14,062 nt of DNA from contig CAMZKI010000247.1 in NCBI GenBank assembly GCA_947311125.1, positions 1 to 14,062 on the forward strand, given 5' to 3'. The notes under the pieces are model-generated. The model was not told the origin of the DNA and did not search any database. It saw only the letters and a list, made by a program, of their open reading frames with translations. This document shows positions 1 through 7,759 of this stretch, piece by piece. The stretch is from an uncultured Chlorobiota bacterium (GTDB lineage: Bacteria > Bacteroidota > Bacteroidia > Bacteroidales > JAADGE01). The first letter of the stretch is position 1; each line of letters begins with the position of its first letter. The translations under genes were made by a program, and so were the position numbers.

Positions 1-114
1 CATCATCATCATTATCCTCATCATGATTAGCATCGTCATCTTCATCATCAACATCATCATTATCATTATTATCTTCATCGCCGTCATCATTGTCATCGTC
101 ATCCATCCTCGTCT
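1..114. repeat. Degenerate GAT/CAT trinucleotide repeat at window edge
   Basis: Almost every triplet is CAT, CGT, TAT or a one-base variant on the plus strand, that is GAT, GAC, AAT or GAA on the minus strand. It starts right after the stop codon of the truncated cas9 gene. Read on the minus strand in the GAT phase, positions about 106 to 1 form an open frame almost wholly of Asp, Asn and Glu, but that frame is not the Cas9 frame. Nothing in it resembles cas1, cas2 or a CRISPR array, which would be expected downstream of a II-C cas9. It may be a real microsatellite, the end of an acidic-tail gene, or a chimeric assembly join. Confidence 0.85.
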
Positions 115-3100
115 TCATCCTCCTGAAACTGTTTCTTTGTGCAAAGGTTTACGTATAGCCCAATTTTTGCCTTCTTGTTTAAGCAGTTGTTTTTTGAAAG
201 AGCCGTCTTTTTGTTTTACATATTTCCAATATTTATTGTTTGTACGGTTTATTACTCTTATGTTCTGTTTAAAAGAAACAACTGTTTTTTCAAGGGCTAT
301 TTTTGCATCAGCCGTAAATCCTTTCCAAGGTTTATGATAATCAGTAGGGACTTTAATTTTAGTTATTTCACCAGTTATTTTATTAATTTTCTGTTTTTCT
401 CTAACTTTTCTAAGTTTTGATACCAAACTATAATTCTTTCTTTGAGCATTTATAGAGGTAATATAATTAATGTGGTCTTTTGTAGTGCAAGCAATAACCA
501 GTGCATCAAGTGCGTGATGACGGTGGTCTATACGTTTTTTGCTAAAACCTTTTTTTAGTTCGTCCGGAACATTAGGTATTATTTTCCCTTGTGTATTTAG
601 TGTTGTAAATTCATTGCTTCCTGTAAGTTTATTCAGCCTTTCGAATCTTGGTAAAATAATTTCGTTCCAAACATCATTTAGACCCCAATCCTGTTTAAGT
701 TGCGATGTTATCGCGCCTGTAACAGGCACAAGGTTTTTGCTTGTTGCTTCTTGTTCGCTTTCCTCTCTTACAATATTGCTTAAAAGTCCTTTTACTAACT
801 TGCTAATATAACGAGTGTCATTTATTTGCCGCTCAATAAAGCTCTCAGGTATATCCTCCGAAAGCAGGTTTTTGAGTTTAGTGCGATTATTTTTAAAATA
901 TCTTTTGCAATGAGCTTCGTATTTTTCGAGTGAAAAAAGTTGATGTCCATCAACAATGCTATCTCCTTTTTCTTTGAGGTATTCGTAAGCAGTTTTATTA
1001 CTTTTGTCTGCATTTACTTCGCTTTCGCAAATTACTTTATTGTTCATAGAATTATCAAAGTAGCGAGATTGAGGAATTATGTGTTCTATTTGATAATCGG
1101 TTGTGAATAATCTGCTTAACGATATTGTTTTTCCGGTATAGGGTGAAGTATATCCTTGTTCAAGCCAAAGTTTATATTTTTGAATATCAGTAGGCTTGGG
1201 GGTAGAATTTTTACGTATTTTTTCAATATCATCTTTTGAGATTTTGCTGAAATTAGAATATGGGTTTTTCCATAAATCATCTTCATATATTTTTAAAATT
1301 TCCTGATGACTTGGAGAATAATCTTTTACGCCTTCCACTCCGTCGTTCATTAATTCTTTTAGAATAAGTCGTATTCTTTCATTAGTATTTTGATTTTCCG
1401 TTACTCTTTGGGTCATTTGTTTACGCTTATCAGCAGGGTTTTTCATTTCTCTCCCCAACTCTATATGTATCTCTTCAAAATTTCCATATTCTTTCCAAAT
1501 ATCTCTAACTGTTCGTAATGTTTCCGTTACAACTTGCTCAACAATTGGATTACGCAAACTGTGTTGTTTAAAAGAATTTAAGAATTTATCGATATCATCA
1601 GGAGATTTCCATTGTTGAATATCACTAACTTCGGAGTGGCGGTTATAAATGGCATAACCGGCTTGATAGGTGTTTAATCCTGTTAATGGATTTTTGTTTT
1701 TAAAAGGTATAAAGCTTTTAATGAGTTGTTGCGGGATATCATCATCCGCTACTTGGTGTTTTTCAAAAGCTTCATTAATTTGTTTTTTTGTTGGGTTGTT
1801 TGGTAGATTTAAAGCATTTGCCCTTTCTATAATGTTGTTAATGCGTTCTTTTACATCATCTGAAATTACATTCTCATCCCAATATTTGCCCATTCGCATT
1901 AATGGTAAAATCTTTTTAAGTGCTTTTTCAGAATATGCTCCGTAATCATTCTTAAACGGCGGATACTTTTTAAAGTTCTCTACAAAGCTATCTTCATCCA
2001 AATTATTTTTTTGTGCAAATCTGGCAAGTGCTTTTTCGAATTGTTCTTTATCTTTTACTGAATATATAATGTGCCATAAATTTTTTATAAAATCATAACT
2101 AAATTGTTGAATATTAAAACCTTCTACTTTTTTTAATCTTGATAAAAATGTAGCCCTTGTTTCGTTTGCCGGATATTTTTTATCCTCTACATAATTCCAA
2201 CGGTAATTGTCTTTCTCTTTTTTGTTAATAAGATTTTGTTTTATAAAAAACTCTATTATTTGTTTTTGTTCAACTTCTTTCTTGTTGTTTAAAAAGTCAA
2301 AAAGTTCAACCCAATCTTCTTCTTTTTTTAGCAGATCGGTTGTAACATCTTGATTTATTTTTGTTTTACCCTCAATTTTAGTTTCCTTAAGATATATTTT
2401 CAGGTTTTTAATAAATTGCCATAATCGAAATTCTTGGTAAAGCGGGTGTGATTTAGATATTGCTTTTATTGGTTCTGTAACAAGTTCTTGTTTTTCTTTT
2501 CCCGTTTGTTCATCTGTCACAGTTTTACGATAAGTCCTTGTTTCGTATTGACAACCGCCAATGGTTGATTTTTTACTTTTTAAAGGTCGTTGATAAAAAA
2601 TTATATCATCAATAAATAGGTGTTTAAAACCTTTTTGTTTTATATTGTTTCTGTGAGCATCATTGTGAGGATATAATTCAAATATACATTTTTCATACAA
2701 TTCATTTGCAAAAAGTTCCGGATTTAACTCTATTTGTTTTGTAAGTATTTTATTGAGTTCTGATTTGTAATATTTTCGTTCAATGGTTTTTATTAAATTT
2801 CCTCTGATTTTTTGTGATGGGTTTTCTAGCAATTTATCATAAATGTATGTGCCGACCGTATGATTTTTGTCCTTTTCCATATAATTATCAAGGTCTTGTT
2901 CGGTTTTCTTTTTTATAGCTATCCAATCTTTCTCAGAGTCAACAGACTTATATGTTCTCTTTATGCTACCGTCTTTTGTAGTTGAAGTAGTTACAATAAA
3001 TTCTTTTGTTTTGTCAATCCAGTTTTCCGGCTTGGTTGTTTGTTTATCATATTTCCAACCGTTTGTGAAATATATATCGTATAAAATTTCGTTACTTCCT

Positions 3101-3738
3101 TTTATTTTATCTCCCGAGTCGATAACTTTATCTACTTTTAAAACTTCAAAAGTTTTTTCTTTGCCTTCTTGTACCTCTTCTTCTTCACCTCTCAACTGAT
3201 AATATCCTCTTTTTTGATTAAAGTTTAGAATTACCCAAGCCAATTCTTCTTTTGATATTTTTTCGGTAAGTGCTTTTTTTCGCAGATAAAACAATGTCCA
3301 ATCATAAGGAATCTTATGATTTTGAAAATCTTTAAGCATTTCGTTAAACGAATCCATAAAAAGAAATTCATATTTGCCGTTTTCCATTTTACGGTAATTA
3401 AGTTTTACTTCTTCTTTGAATTGCCCGGGATTTTTCTCAAAATCGATTTTATTTTTATAATGTTCAGGCAAAAAGCCGAGAATGTTCAATACTCTGTGTA
3501 GTCGTTCCCTGCGCAAATTATCTCTTTGATATAGTCTTCTCACTCCTCTATATTCGGTTCTTTTTTCGGTTTGTGAAACGGATTGCCCCGATTCAAATTT
3601 TCCCAGAATATCTTGCGACATCGGAATAATCCTGCTACCCATATCAATTATTCTACCTTCTTTTTTGTCAAAATTTTGTTCCGCAACAGCCCAACCAATG
3701 CTGTTTGTACCTAAATCAAGTCCTAATATTTTTTTCAT
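115..3738 (-). CDS. cas9: CRISPR-associated endonuclease Cas9, type II-C-like, C-terminally truncated
   Basis: RNA-guided DNA endonuclease: the HNH domain cuts the target strand and RuvC the other strand. The 1207 residues contain RuvC-I with D8 (LGLDLGTNSIGWA), an arginine-rich bridge helix at about 64-82, a long recognition lobe, RuvC-II with E760 (IHIELGRE), HNH with H886 and N909 (IEHIIPQS), and RuvC-III with H1075 and D1078 (HHALDA). All catalytic residues are present. Only 129 residues follow D1078, whereas compact II-C enzymes such as those of Neisseria and Campylobacter have more than 200. The protein stops just after LHKETVSG, equivalent to the GHMETV stretch of Neisseria Cas9, where the PAM-interacting region should continue. 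The reading frame then meets a GAT repeat. The start is the ATG that gives MKKILGLDLG. A divergent tracrRNA lies upstream. Identity is certain; whether the truncation is real is not. Confidence 0.97.
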   Translation of the reverse strand: MKKILGLDLGTNSIGWAVAEQNFDKKEGRIIDMGSRIIPMSQDILGKFESGQSVSQTEKRTEYRGVRRLYQRDNLRRERLHRVLNILGFLPEHYKNKIDFEKNPGQFKEEVKLNYRKMENGKYEFLFMDSFNEMLKDFQNHKIPYDWTLFYLRKKALTEKISKEELAWVILNFNQKRGYYQLRGEEEEVQEGKEKTFEVLKVDKVIDSGDKIKGSNEILYDIYFTNGWKYDKQTTKPENWIDKTKEFIVTTSTTKDGSIKRTYKSVDSEKDWIAIKKKTEQDLDNYMEKDKNHTVGTYIYDKLLENPSQKIRGNLIKTIERKYYKSELNKILTKQIELNPELFANELYEKCIFELYPHNDAHRNNIKQKGFKHLFIDDIIFYQRPLKSKKSTIGGCQYETRTYRKTVTDEQTGKEKQELVTEPIKAISKSHPLYQEFRLWQFIKNLKIYLKETKIEGKTKINQDVTTDLLKKEEDWVELFDFLNNKKEVEQKQIIEFFIKQNLINKKEKDNYRWNYVEDKKYPANETRATFLSRLKKVEGFNIQQFSYDFIKNLWHIIYSVKDKEQFEKALARFAQKNNLDEDSFVENFKKYPPFKNDYGAYSEKALKKILPLMRMGKYWDENVISDDVKERINNIIERANALNLPNNPTKKQINEAFEKHQVADDDIPQQLIKSFIPFKNKNPLTGLNTYQAGYAIYNRHSEVSDIQQWKSPDDIDKFLNSFKQHSLRNPIVEQVVTETLRTVRDIWKEYGNFEEIHIELGREMKNPADKRKQMTQRVTENQNTNERIRLILKELMNDGVEGVKDYSPSHQEILKIYEDDLWKNPYSNFSKISKDDIEKIRKNSTPKPTDIQKYKLWLEQGYTSPYTGKTISLSRLFTTDYQIEHIIPQSRYFDNSMNNKVICESEVNADKSNKTAYEYLKEKGDSIVDGHQLFSLEKYEAHCKRYFKNNRTKLKNLLSEDIPESFIERQINDTRYISKLVKGLLSNIVREESEQEATSKNLVPVTGAITSQLKQDWGLNDVWNEIILPRFERLNKLTGSNEFTTLNTQGKIIPNVPDELKKGFSKKRIDHRHHALDALVIACTTKDHINYITSINAQRKNYSLVSKLRKVREKQKINKITGEITKIKVPTDYHKPWKGFTADAKIALEKTVVSFKQNIRVINRTNNKYWKYVKQKDGSFKKQLLKQEGKNWAIRKPLHKETVSGG

Positions 3739-3743
3739 AATTA

Positions 3744-3777
3744 TAAAGATAAAATTCTTAAACCATAAAATTACAAA
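3744..3777 (-). promoter_or_regulatory. Possible cas9 promoter
   Basis: On the minus strand a TTTG (3777-3774) is followed after 22 bases by TATCTTTA (3751-3744), one base from the Bacteroidota TAnnTTTG -7 element. It lies only about five bases before the cas9 ATG, so the transcript would be nearly leaderless. A second candidate, TATCTTTTTG, lies just upstream. The exact site is uncertain. Confidence 0.35.
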
Positions 3778-3783
3778 AAGATA

Positions 3784-3813
3784 TTTGAGTTTTGAATTTT
3801 TTTATTAACTTTG
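3784..3813 (+). promoter_or_regulatory. Predicted tracrRNA promoter (-33/-7 type)
   Basis: TTTG at 3784-3787, an 18-base spacer and TAACTTTG at 3806-3813 match the primary sigma factor promoter of Bacteroidota (TTTG, then TAnnTTTG). Transcription would begin near 3817-3820, at the first base of the anti-repeat of the predicted tracrRNA. The match in both position and sequence supports a small RNA gene here. It lies back to back with the cas9 promoter. Confidence 0.65.
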
Positions 3814-3816
3814 TGA

Positions 3817-3901
3817 ATACAAATTGAAGCAATTCACAATAAGGATTATTCCGTTGTGAAAACATTTAAAGCGGTCTGTCTTTTTGACGGATCGCTTTTT
3901 T
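3817..3901 (+). ncRNA. Predicted tracrRNA of the type II-C CRISPR-Cas9 system
   Basis: About 85 nt, divergent from cas9. It should pair with the CRISPR repeat, allow crRNA maturation and anchor the guide in Cas9. In order: an anti-repeat (3817-3840, containing AATTGAAGCAATTCACAA); the nexus ACAATAAGG (3836-3844), identical to the same segment of the Neisseria II-C tracrRNA; a small GGA-TTAT-TCC hairpin (3843-3852); a linker GTTGTGAAAACATTTA; and a 12-bp terminator hairpin with a T-run. The anti-repeat predicts a repeat starting GTTGTGAATTGCTT and continuing CAATTTGTATT, which resembles Bacteroidota II-C repeats. No such array is in the window. The promoter start and the hairpin end fit a discrete transcript. 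The exact 5' end and processing sites are inferred. Confidence 0.85.
3869..3901 (+). terminator. Rho-independent terminator of the tracrRNA
   Basis: AAGCGGTCTGTC (3869-3880) pairs with GACGGATCGCTT (3886-3897) over 12 bp with two G-U pairs and a TTTTT loop. Six Ts end the transcript (3896-3901). In II-C tracrRNAs such a hairpin is usually also part of the Cas9-bound scaffold. Confidence 0.88.
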
Positions 3902-3927
3902 ATCTCCTCTCATTTAAACTAAAATCT

Positions 3928-3935
3928 TATCTTTG
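3928..3935 (+). promoter_or_regulatory. -7 promoter element of the DEAD-box helicase gene
   Basis: TATCTTTG is an exact TAnnTTTG match, 18 bases before the ATG at 3954. No clean TTTG lies at the -33 position, only the T-rich end of the tracrRNA terminator. It suggests that the helicase has its own promoter and is not read through from the tracrRNA. Confidence 0.5.
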
Positions 3936-3953
3936 CCGAAATTTTAGTTTTTG

Positions 3954-5267
3954 ATGACTTTTGACGAATTAAATTTAAACAAGCCCCTTCTTAATGCAAT
4001 TGAAGATTTGGGCTTTATAAACCCTACACCTGTACAGGAAAAAACTTTTTCGGTAATTATGTCGGGAAAAGATGTGGTGAGCGTAGCCCAAACCGGAACG
4101 GGAAAAACCTTTGCATATTTGCTGCCCGTTCTTCGACAATTAAAATATTCTGAACAAAGACACCCGCGTATTCTTATTTTGGTACCGACCCGTGAACTTG
4201 TATTGCAAGTAACAAATGAACTTGACAAGTTGACAAAATATATGAATGTCCGCTATGCCGGAATATACGGCGGAACAAACATAAATACGCAAAAAAAAAT
4301 TGTGTATGCCGGCTTGGATATTTTAGTTGCAACACCGGGAAGATTGTACGATTTGACAATGACCGGATTATTACGGTTGAAAAACATTCAAAAAGTTATT
4401 ATTGATGAAGTTGATGAGATGCTGAATCTCGGATTTCGTCCGCAATTGATGAGTATTCTGGAAATTCTTCCTAAAAAAAGACAAAATTTAATGTTTTCGG
4501 CAACCCTTACGGAAGATGTTGAAAATTTCATAAACGATTTTTTTATTTCTCCCGTAAAAATAGAAATTGCACCGCACGGAACTCCTATTGATAAAATTAT
4601 TCAGACAGCATATCGTATTCCTAACCATAACACCAAAGTTAATTTACTGAACCTGCTTCTGAAAGATAAGAATTTAGAGAAAGTTTTGATTTTTGTTTCC
4701 GGGAAAAAAAACGCCGACAGGCTATACGAAAAACTCCTTCCCGAATTCAGAGAAGAAACCGGTGTTCTGCATTCTAATAAATCTCAGAATTACAGAATAA
4801 GAACATTAAAAAATTTTCACGAAAGTGAAACAAGAATACTTATTGCAACGGATATTATTGCCAGAGGACTTGATATAAGTGATGTTTCGCACGTAATAAA
4901 TTTCAGCTTACCTGAAATACCGGGTGACTATATACACAGAATAGGGCGAACCGGGCGAGCCGACAAACCGGGAAAGGCAATTAGTTTTATTACCGAAAAA
5001 GAAGAAGGTTTGCAAATGCAAATTGAAAATTTAATGAAAAAAGATATACATATTGAAAGTTTGCCCGAAGATTTAAAAATATCAACTGTTTTAACAGAAG
5101 AGGAGAAAGATATTCTTTATGACAAAAATTATTTGAAGACTAAAATTCCTCAGTCAGGCGGTGCATTTCATGAAAAAAAAGAGAAAAACATAAAGGTAAA
5201 TTCAGGCAGCCCGTCAAAAAAACGTAAACGCAACAAAAAGAATGTAAAGCGAAGCGGAAAGAGGTAA
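3954..5267 (+). CDS. DEAD-box RNA helicase (RhlE-like)
   Basis: ATP-dependent RNA helicase of the cytoplasm; relatives work in ribosome assembly, mRNA turnover and cold adaptation. The 437-residue protein shows the full motif set: Q motif (F21-Q28), Walker A AQTGTGKT (45-52), PTREL (78-82), TPGR (127-130), DEVD in place of DEAD (151-154), SAT (182-184), TDIIARGLD (299-307) and HRIGRTGR (328-335). After the two RecA domains comes a short Lys/Arg-rich tail (about 405-437), typical of RhlE-like RNA-binding tails. The start is the ATG at 3954; the TTG just before it is a less likely start. An exact -7 element lies 18 bases upstream. The DEVD motif keeps the catalytic Asp-Glu. I see no reason to link it to the CRISPR system beyond position. 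The subfamily is less certain than the family. Confidence 0.96.
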   Translation: MTFDELNLNKPLLNAIEDLGFINPTPVQEKTFSVIMSGKDVVSVAQTGTGKTFAYLLPVLRQLKYSEQRHPRILILVPTRELVLQVTNELDKLTKYMNVRYAGIYGGTNINTQKKIVYAGLDILVATPGRLYDLTMTGLLRLKNIQKVIIDEVDEMLNLGFRPQLMSILEILPKKRQNLMFSATLTEDVENFINDFFISPVKIEIAPHGTPIDKIIQTAYRIPNHNTKVNLLNLLLKDKNLEKVLIFVSGKKNADRLYEKLLPEFREETGVLHSNKSQNYRIRTLKNFHESETRILIATDIIARGLDISDVSHVINFSLPEIPGDYIHRIGRTGRADKPGKAISFITEKEEGLQMQIENLMKKDIHIESLPEDLKISTVLTEEEKDILYDKNYLKTKIPQSGGAFHEKKEKNIKVNSGSPSKKRKRNKKNVKRSGKR

Positions 5268-5325
5268 TAGTTGCAGACACAATACAAATATTTTATTACT
5301 TGATATTTTAAAGAAAATATATAAA

Positions 5326-5928
5326 ATGAACGAACAAAACAGTCTTTCAGACAATATTATTTATTCGGCAGAAACTATTGAATTTGTTACAATAGCTAAC
5401 GAATACTGCAAAGTGCTTGAAAATTTAAACAGTTTTTCTTTGAAAGAATTTGTTGAAACAACATATAAAATAAGCTCTTTGCTTTACCTTAAGGCACTGA
5501 AATTACCGAAACCTGAAATAAAAGACCCGTTACCTTCCGAAACTTTTATTACCGAAGCCGACTGGCATTATATAGATTCGGCAATAAGCAAAAAACTCGG
5601 GCAATTTGAAGTTTACGCAGAAATAAGAGAACCTGCAAATCCGGAAATCCCGATTGAAATAAGTATGTCGGAATGTCTGACGGACACATATCAGGATTTA
5701 AAAGATTTTACAAAATTATACAGCATTGCAAATGAAGATGTTATCCTTAACGCAATTTTTGACTGTAAAACAAATTTTGAACAAGTATGGGGTCCTCGAA
5801 TTTTGACCGTGATGAGAGAGTTTCATAATCTTATTTACGGAAATGAAGAATTATCAGAACCTGAAAATTCGGATAATAATTTTATGCAAGAAAAAGGAAA
5901 AAATTGGGTTGAGAACCTTTTTAATTAG
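5326..5928 (+). CDS. DUF5063 family protein, function unknown
   Basis: A 200-residue soluble acidic protein without signal peptide or membrane segments. By eye it resembles the DUF5063 family, known mainly from Bacteroidota: a helical N-terminal part (FVTIANEYCKVLE, then SLLYLKALKLP) and the conserved ADWHYID and FEQVWGPRI stretches. No catalytic motif is visible and the family has no assigned function that I know of. It follows the helicase by 58 bases on the same strand and may be co-transcribed. Its last eight bases overlap the 3' end of the convergent GAF-protein gene. The family call comes from memory of the pattern, without a search. Confidence 0.75.
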   Translation: MNEQNSLSDNIIYSAETIEFVTIANEYCKVLENLNSFSLKEFVETTYKISSLLYLKALKLPKPEIKDPLPSETFITEADWHYIDSAISKKLGQFEVYAEIREPANPEIPIEISMSECLTDTYQDLKDFTKLYSIANEDVILNAIFDCKTNFEQVWGPRILTVMREFHNLIYGNEELSEPENSDNNFMQEKGKNWVENLFN

Positions 5929-7627
5929 TTTTTTTGAGCAAATAGGATAAAGTATAGGCTAAATCTTCCGAAATTGTTTCGGTAAACTTAACGTCATCTT
6001 CCGTAAAAATCCCGGAGGAGGCTAACTCTATAACACCGTAAATTTTATTTTCGGCAAAAACAGGTGTCAGCAACAAAGTTTTCGGCTTTGTATATCCGAA
6101 GCCCGATACTATTTTTATATAATCATCATCAATTCTGTCAATATAAATCGAGGACTTGTCAGCAGCACAGGTACCTACCAACCCTTCACCGATTTTAATA
6201 TCTTTTTTTATAATTTTTTTCTCGTTATAAGCATATGAGGTTTTAAGTTTCAAAACATCAGTATTCCCGTCAATTATATAAATTCCGCCTATTTCGGCAC
6301 CCAAAAATCTGACAAGTTCCGTAAGCAAATTAAATGTCAGTGCTTCAATATCTCCGAAATTCTGCCTTATAATTTTTCCGAACCTTAAAGTCGCGTCTCT
6401 GTATTTGTCAGAAACAGCTCTTTCTTTGTCTTTTTGCATTGCCTTTTTTTCTCTCTCTTTTAACTGTTGCCTCAACCCAACTAAAGCATTTCCGAGCTTG
6501 TCTTTTTCTTTAAAATCAGGAGATATCTCATCGTCTTTCCCGAGTTTAATCTCTGTTACAAAATCAGTTTTTATTTTATAATCTTTTCTTAATTTTTCCG
6601 TCATTACAAAAATATCTTCAATGTCAATATCATTTGCTGCCTTAACTTTATCAAACACATTTAATTTCTCAATATTTTTTTTCAGATTCAGTAACTCTTT
6701 TTTAAAAAATCTGTACTCCGAAACAACTATAAAAGTCAACAATAAAGCAAAGCAGGAAAGTAATATGATAAAAAGCAATTTGAAATCTTCAAATTTCTCT
6801 TTACCGTAAGAATTAATAACTGTATTAGCATCGTTAACATTCTTTTGAACAACTTCCGTTATCTCAATCAAATCATTCTTTAAGCCGGGATAAAACTTAT
6901 TTCCGTTATGCTTTTGCAATTTATAAACAGATAAAACCGTATTAATCCAATCTGCAGAATTATCAATTACAATCTGTTTTTCTGCAACATCACCGAATAT
7001 ATTTTTGTTTTGTCTTATAATTTTTATAAAATCATTCTTATTTTTTATAAATTCCTCTTCGCTTTTAGCATCGCCCGTATATAACAAATCTGTTTTCAGA
7101 GATTTAAGCCTCTCAAACCTTTCAAATATTGAAGGATATTCATCTAAAACCTTATTAATTTTCTCTTCAGTCTTAATAATATGTTCAATATAACCGTAAT
7201 TATCATTTCCTGTTTTTATTGTATTTTCAACCAGAATTTTAAAATAATCCTCAAAATCATTAATCAAGCTAATATTTTCATTTAGCAGACTCGTTACCTC
7301 AAAAGTAAAATCGGGAGATTCTGCAAGCAACTCATCTGTTATTTTTTTACACTTCGTCAAATAAAAATACACATTATCGGTATATGTATCTTTTTTATGC
7401 GTATAAAAGTCATCACCGTGTTCATTCCCGGTAAAATCTTTTAACGCCCCCCTAAGCGTTCCCGATTCTGAATATAATATTCCTAACTTTTCTCCAAAAC
7501 CTGATATTTCAATTTGTTTTTCAGTATTTTTCAGAAAATAAAATAACAGAATAACCGTTCCGATTAAAATAACAGATATAAAAATATATAACCCCGTCTT
7601 TAATTTACTGAAAGCAACCTTTTGCAT
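5921..7627 (-). CDS. Membrane protein with extracytoplasmic sensor region and cytoplasmic GAF domain
   Basis: From the ATG at 7627 this is 568 residues. A membrane segment near residues 12-32 and another near 284-304 enclose a helical extracytoplasmic region of about 250 residues. A helical, charged cytoplasmic linker (about 310-410) follows, then a GAF domain (about 420-565) with typical GGIYIID, VLKLKTSYAYN, GEGLVGTCA and YGVIELAS segments. There is no histidine kinase, GGDEF, HD-GYP or methyl-accepting signalling domain, so the output is unknown; it may relay a signal to a partner protein. A GTG nine bases further upstream (7636) would give 571 residues. I prefer the ATG because TATTTTTG at 7657-7650 fits a -7 element and leaves a short leader. 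The gene is convergent with the DUF5063 gene and divergent from rpmB. Domain assignment is firm; the role is not known. Confidence 0.88.
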   Translation of the reverse strand: MQKVAFSKLKTGLYIFISVILIGTVILLFYFLKNTEKQIEISGFGEKLGILYSESGTLRGALKDFTGNEHGDDFYTHKKDTYTDNVYFYLTKCKKITDELLAESPDFTFEVTSLLNENISLINDFEDYFKILVENTIKTGNDNYGYIEHIIKTEEKINKVLDEYPSIFERFERLKSLKTDLLYTGDAKSEEEFIKNKNDFIKIIRQNKNIFGDVAEKQIVIDNSADWINTVLSVYKLQKHNGNKFYPGLKNDLIEITEVVQKNVNDANTVINSYGKEKFEDFKLLFIILLSCFALLLTFIVVSEYRFFKKELLNLKKNIEKLNVFDKVKAANDIDIEDIFVMTEKLRKDYKIKTDFVTEIKLGKDDEISPDFKEKDKLGNALVGLRQQLKEREKKAMQKDKERAVSDKYRDATLRFGKIIRQNFGDIEALTFNLLTELVRFLGAEIGGIYIIDGNTDVLKLKTSYAYNEKKIIKKDIKIGEGLVGTCAADKSSIYIDRIDDDYIKIVSGFGYTKPKTLLLTPVFAENKIYGVIELASSGIFTEDDVKFTETISEDLAYTLSYLLKKTN

Positions 7628-7649
7628 AATACTCACATATAATTTTAAA

Positions 7650-7657
7650 CAAAAATA
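7650..7657 (-). promoter_or_regulatory. Possible -7 element for the GAF-protein gene
   Basis: On the minus strand TATTTTTG matches TAnnTTTG and would place the transcription start about 16 bases before the ATG at 7627. The -33 region is only T-rich, so support is modest. Confidence 0.4.
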
Positions 7658-7759
7658 TAAAAAGATAACATATAAAACTAAAATAAGATAAATTTAAGAG
7701 TGTAAAAGCTAAATATTATTATGATTTTCTGTATTTGTAAAAATTTATTATATTATTTT

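Noticed and set aside
1..114. Possible CRISPR array at the left edge
   Set aside because: The repetition has a three-base period and no unit of 30-47 bases alternating with unique spacers, and nothing matches the repeat predicted from the tracrRNA.
23..337. Plus-strand open frame rich in Ile across the left edge
   Set aside because: It is the antisense of the GAT repeat and the cas9 3' end; the composition follows from the repeat and there is no gene-like feature.
5906..5920. Hairpin near the DUF5063 stop codon as a terminator
   Set aside because: The stem is only 4-5 bp and lies inside coding sequence; it is too weak to call despite the following Ts.
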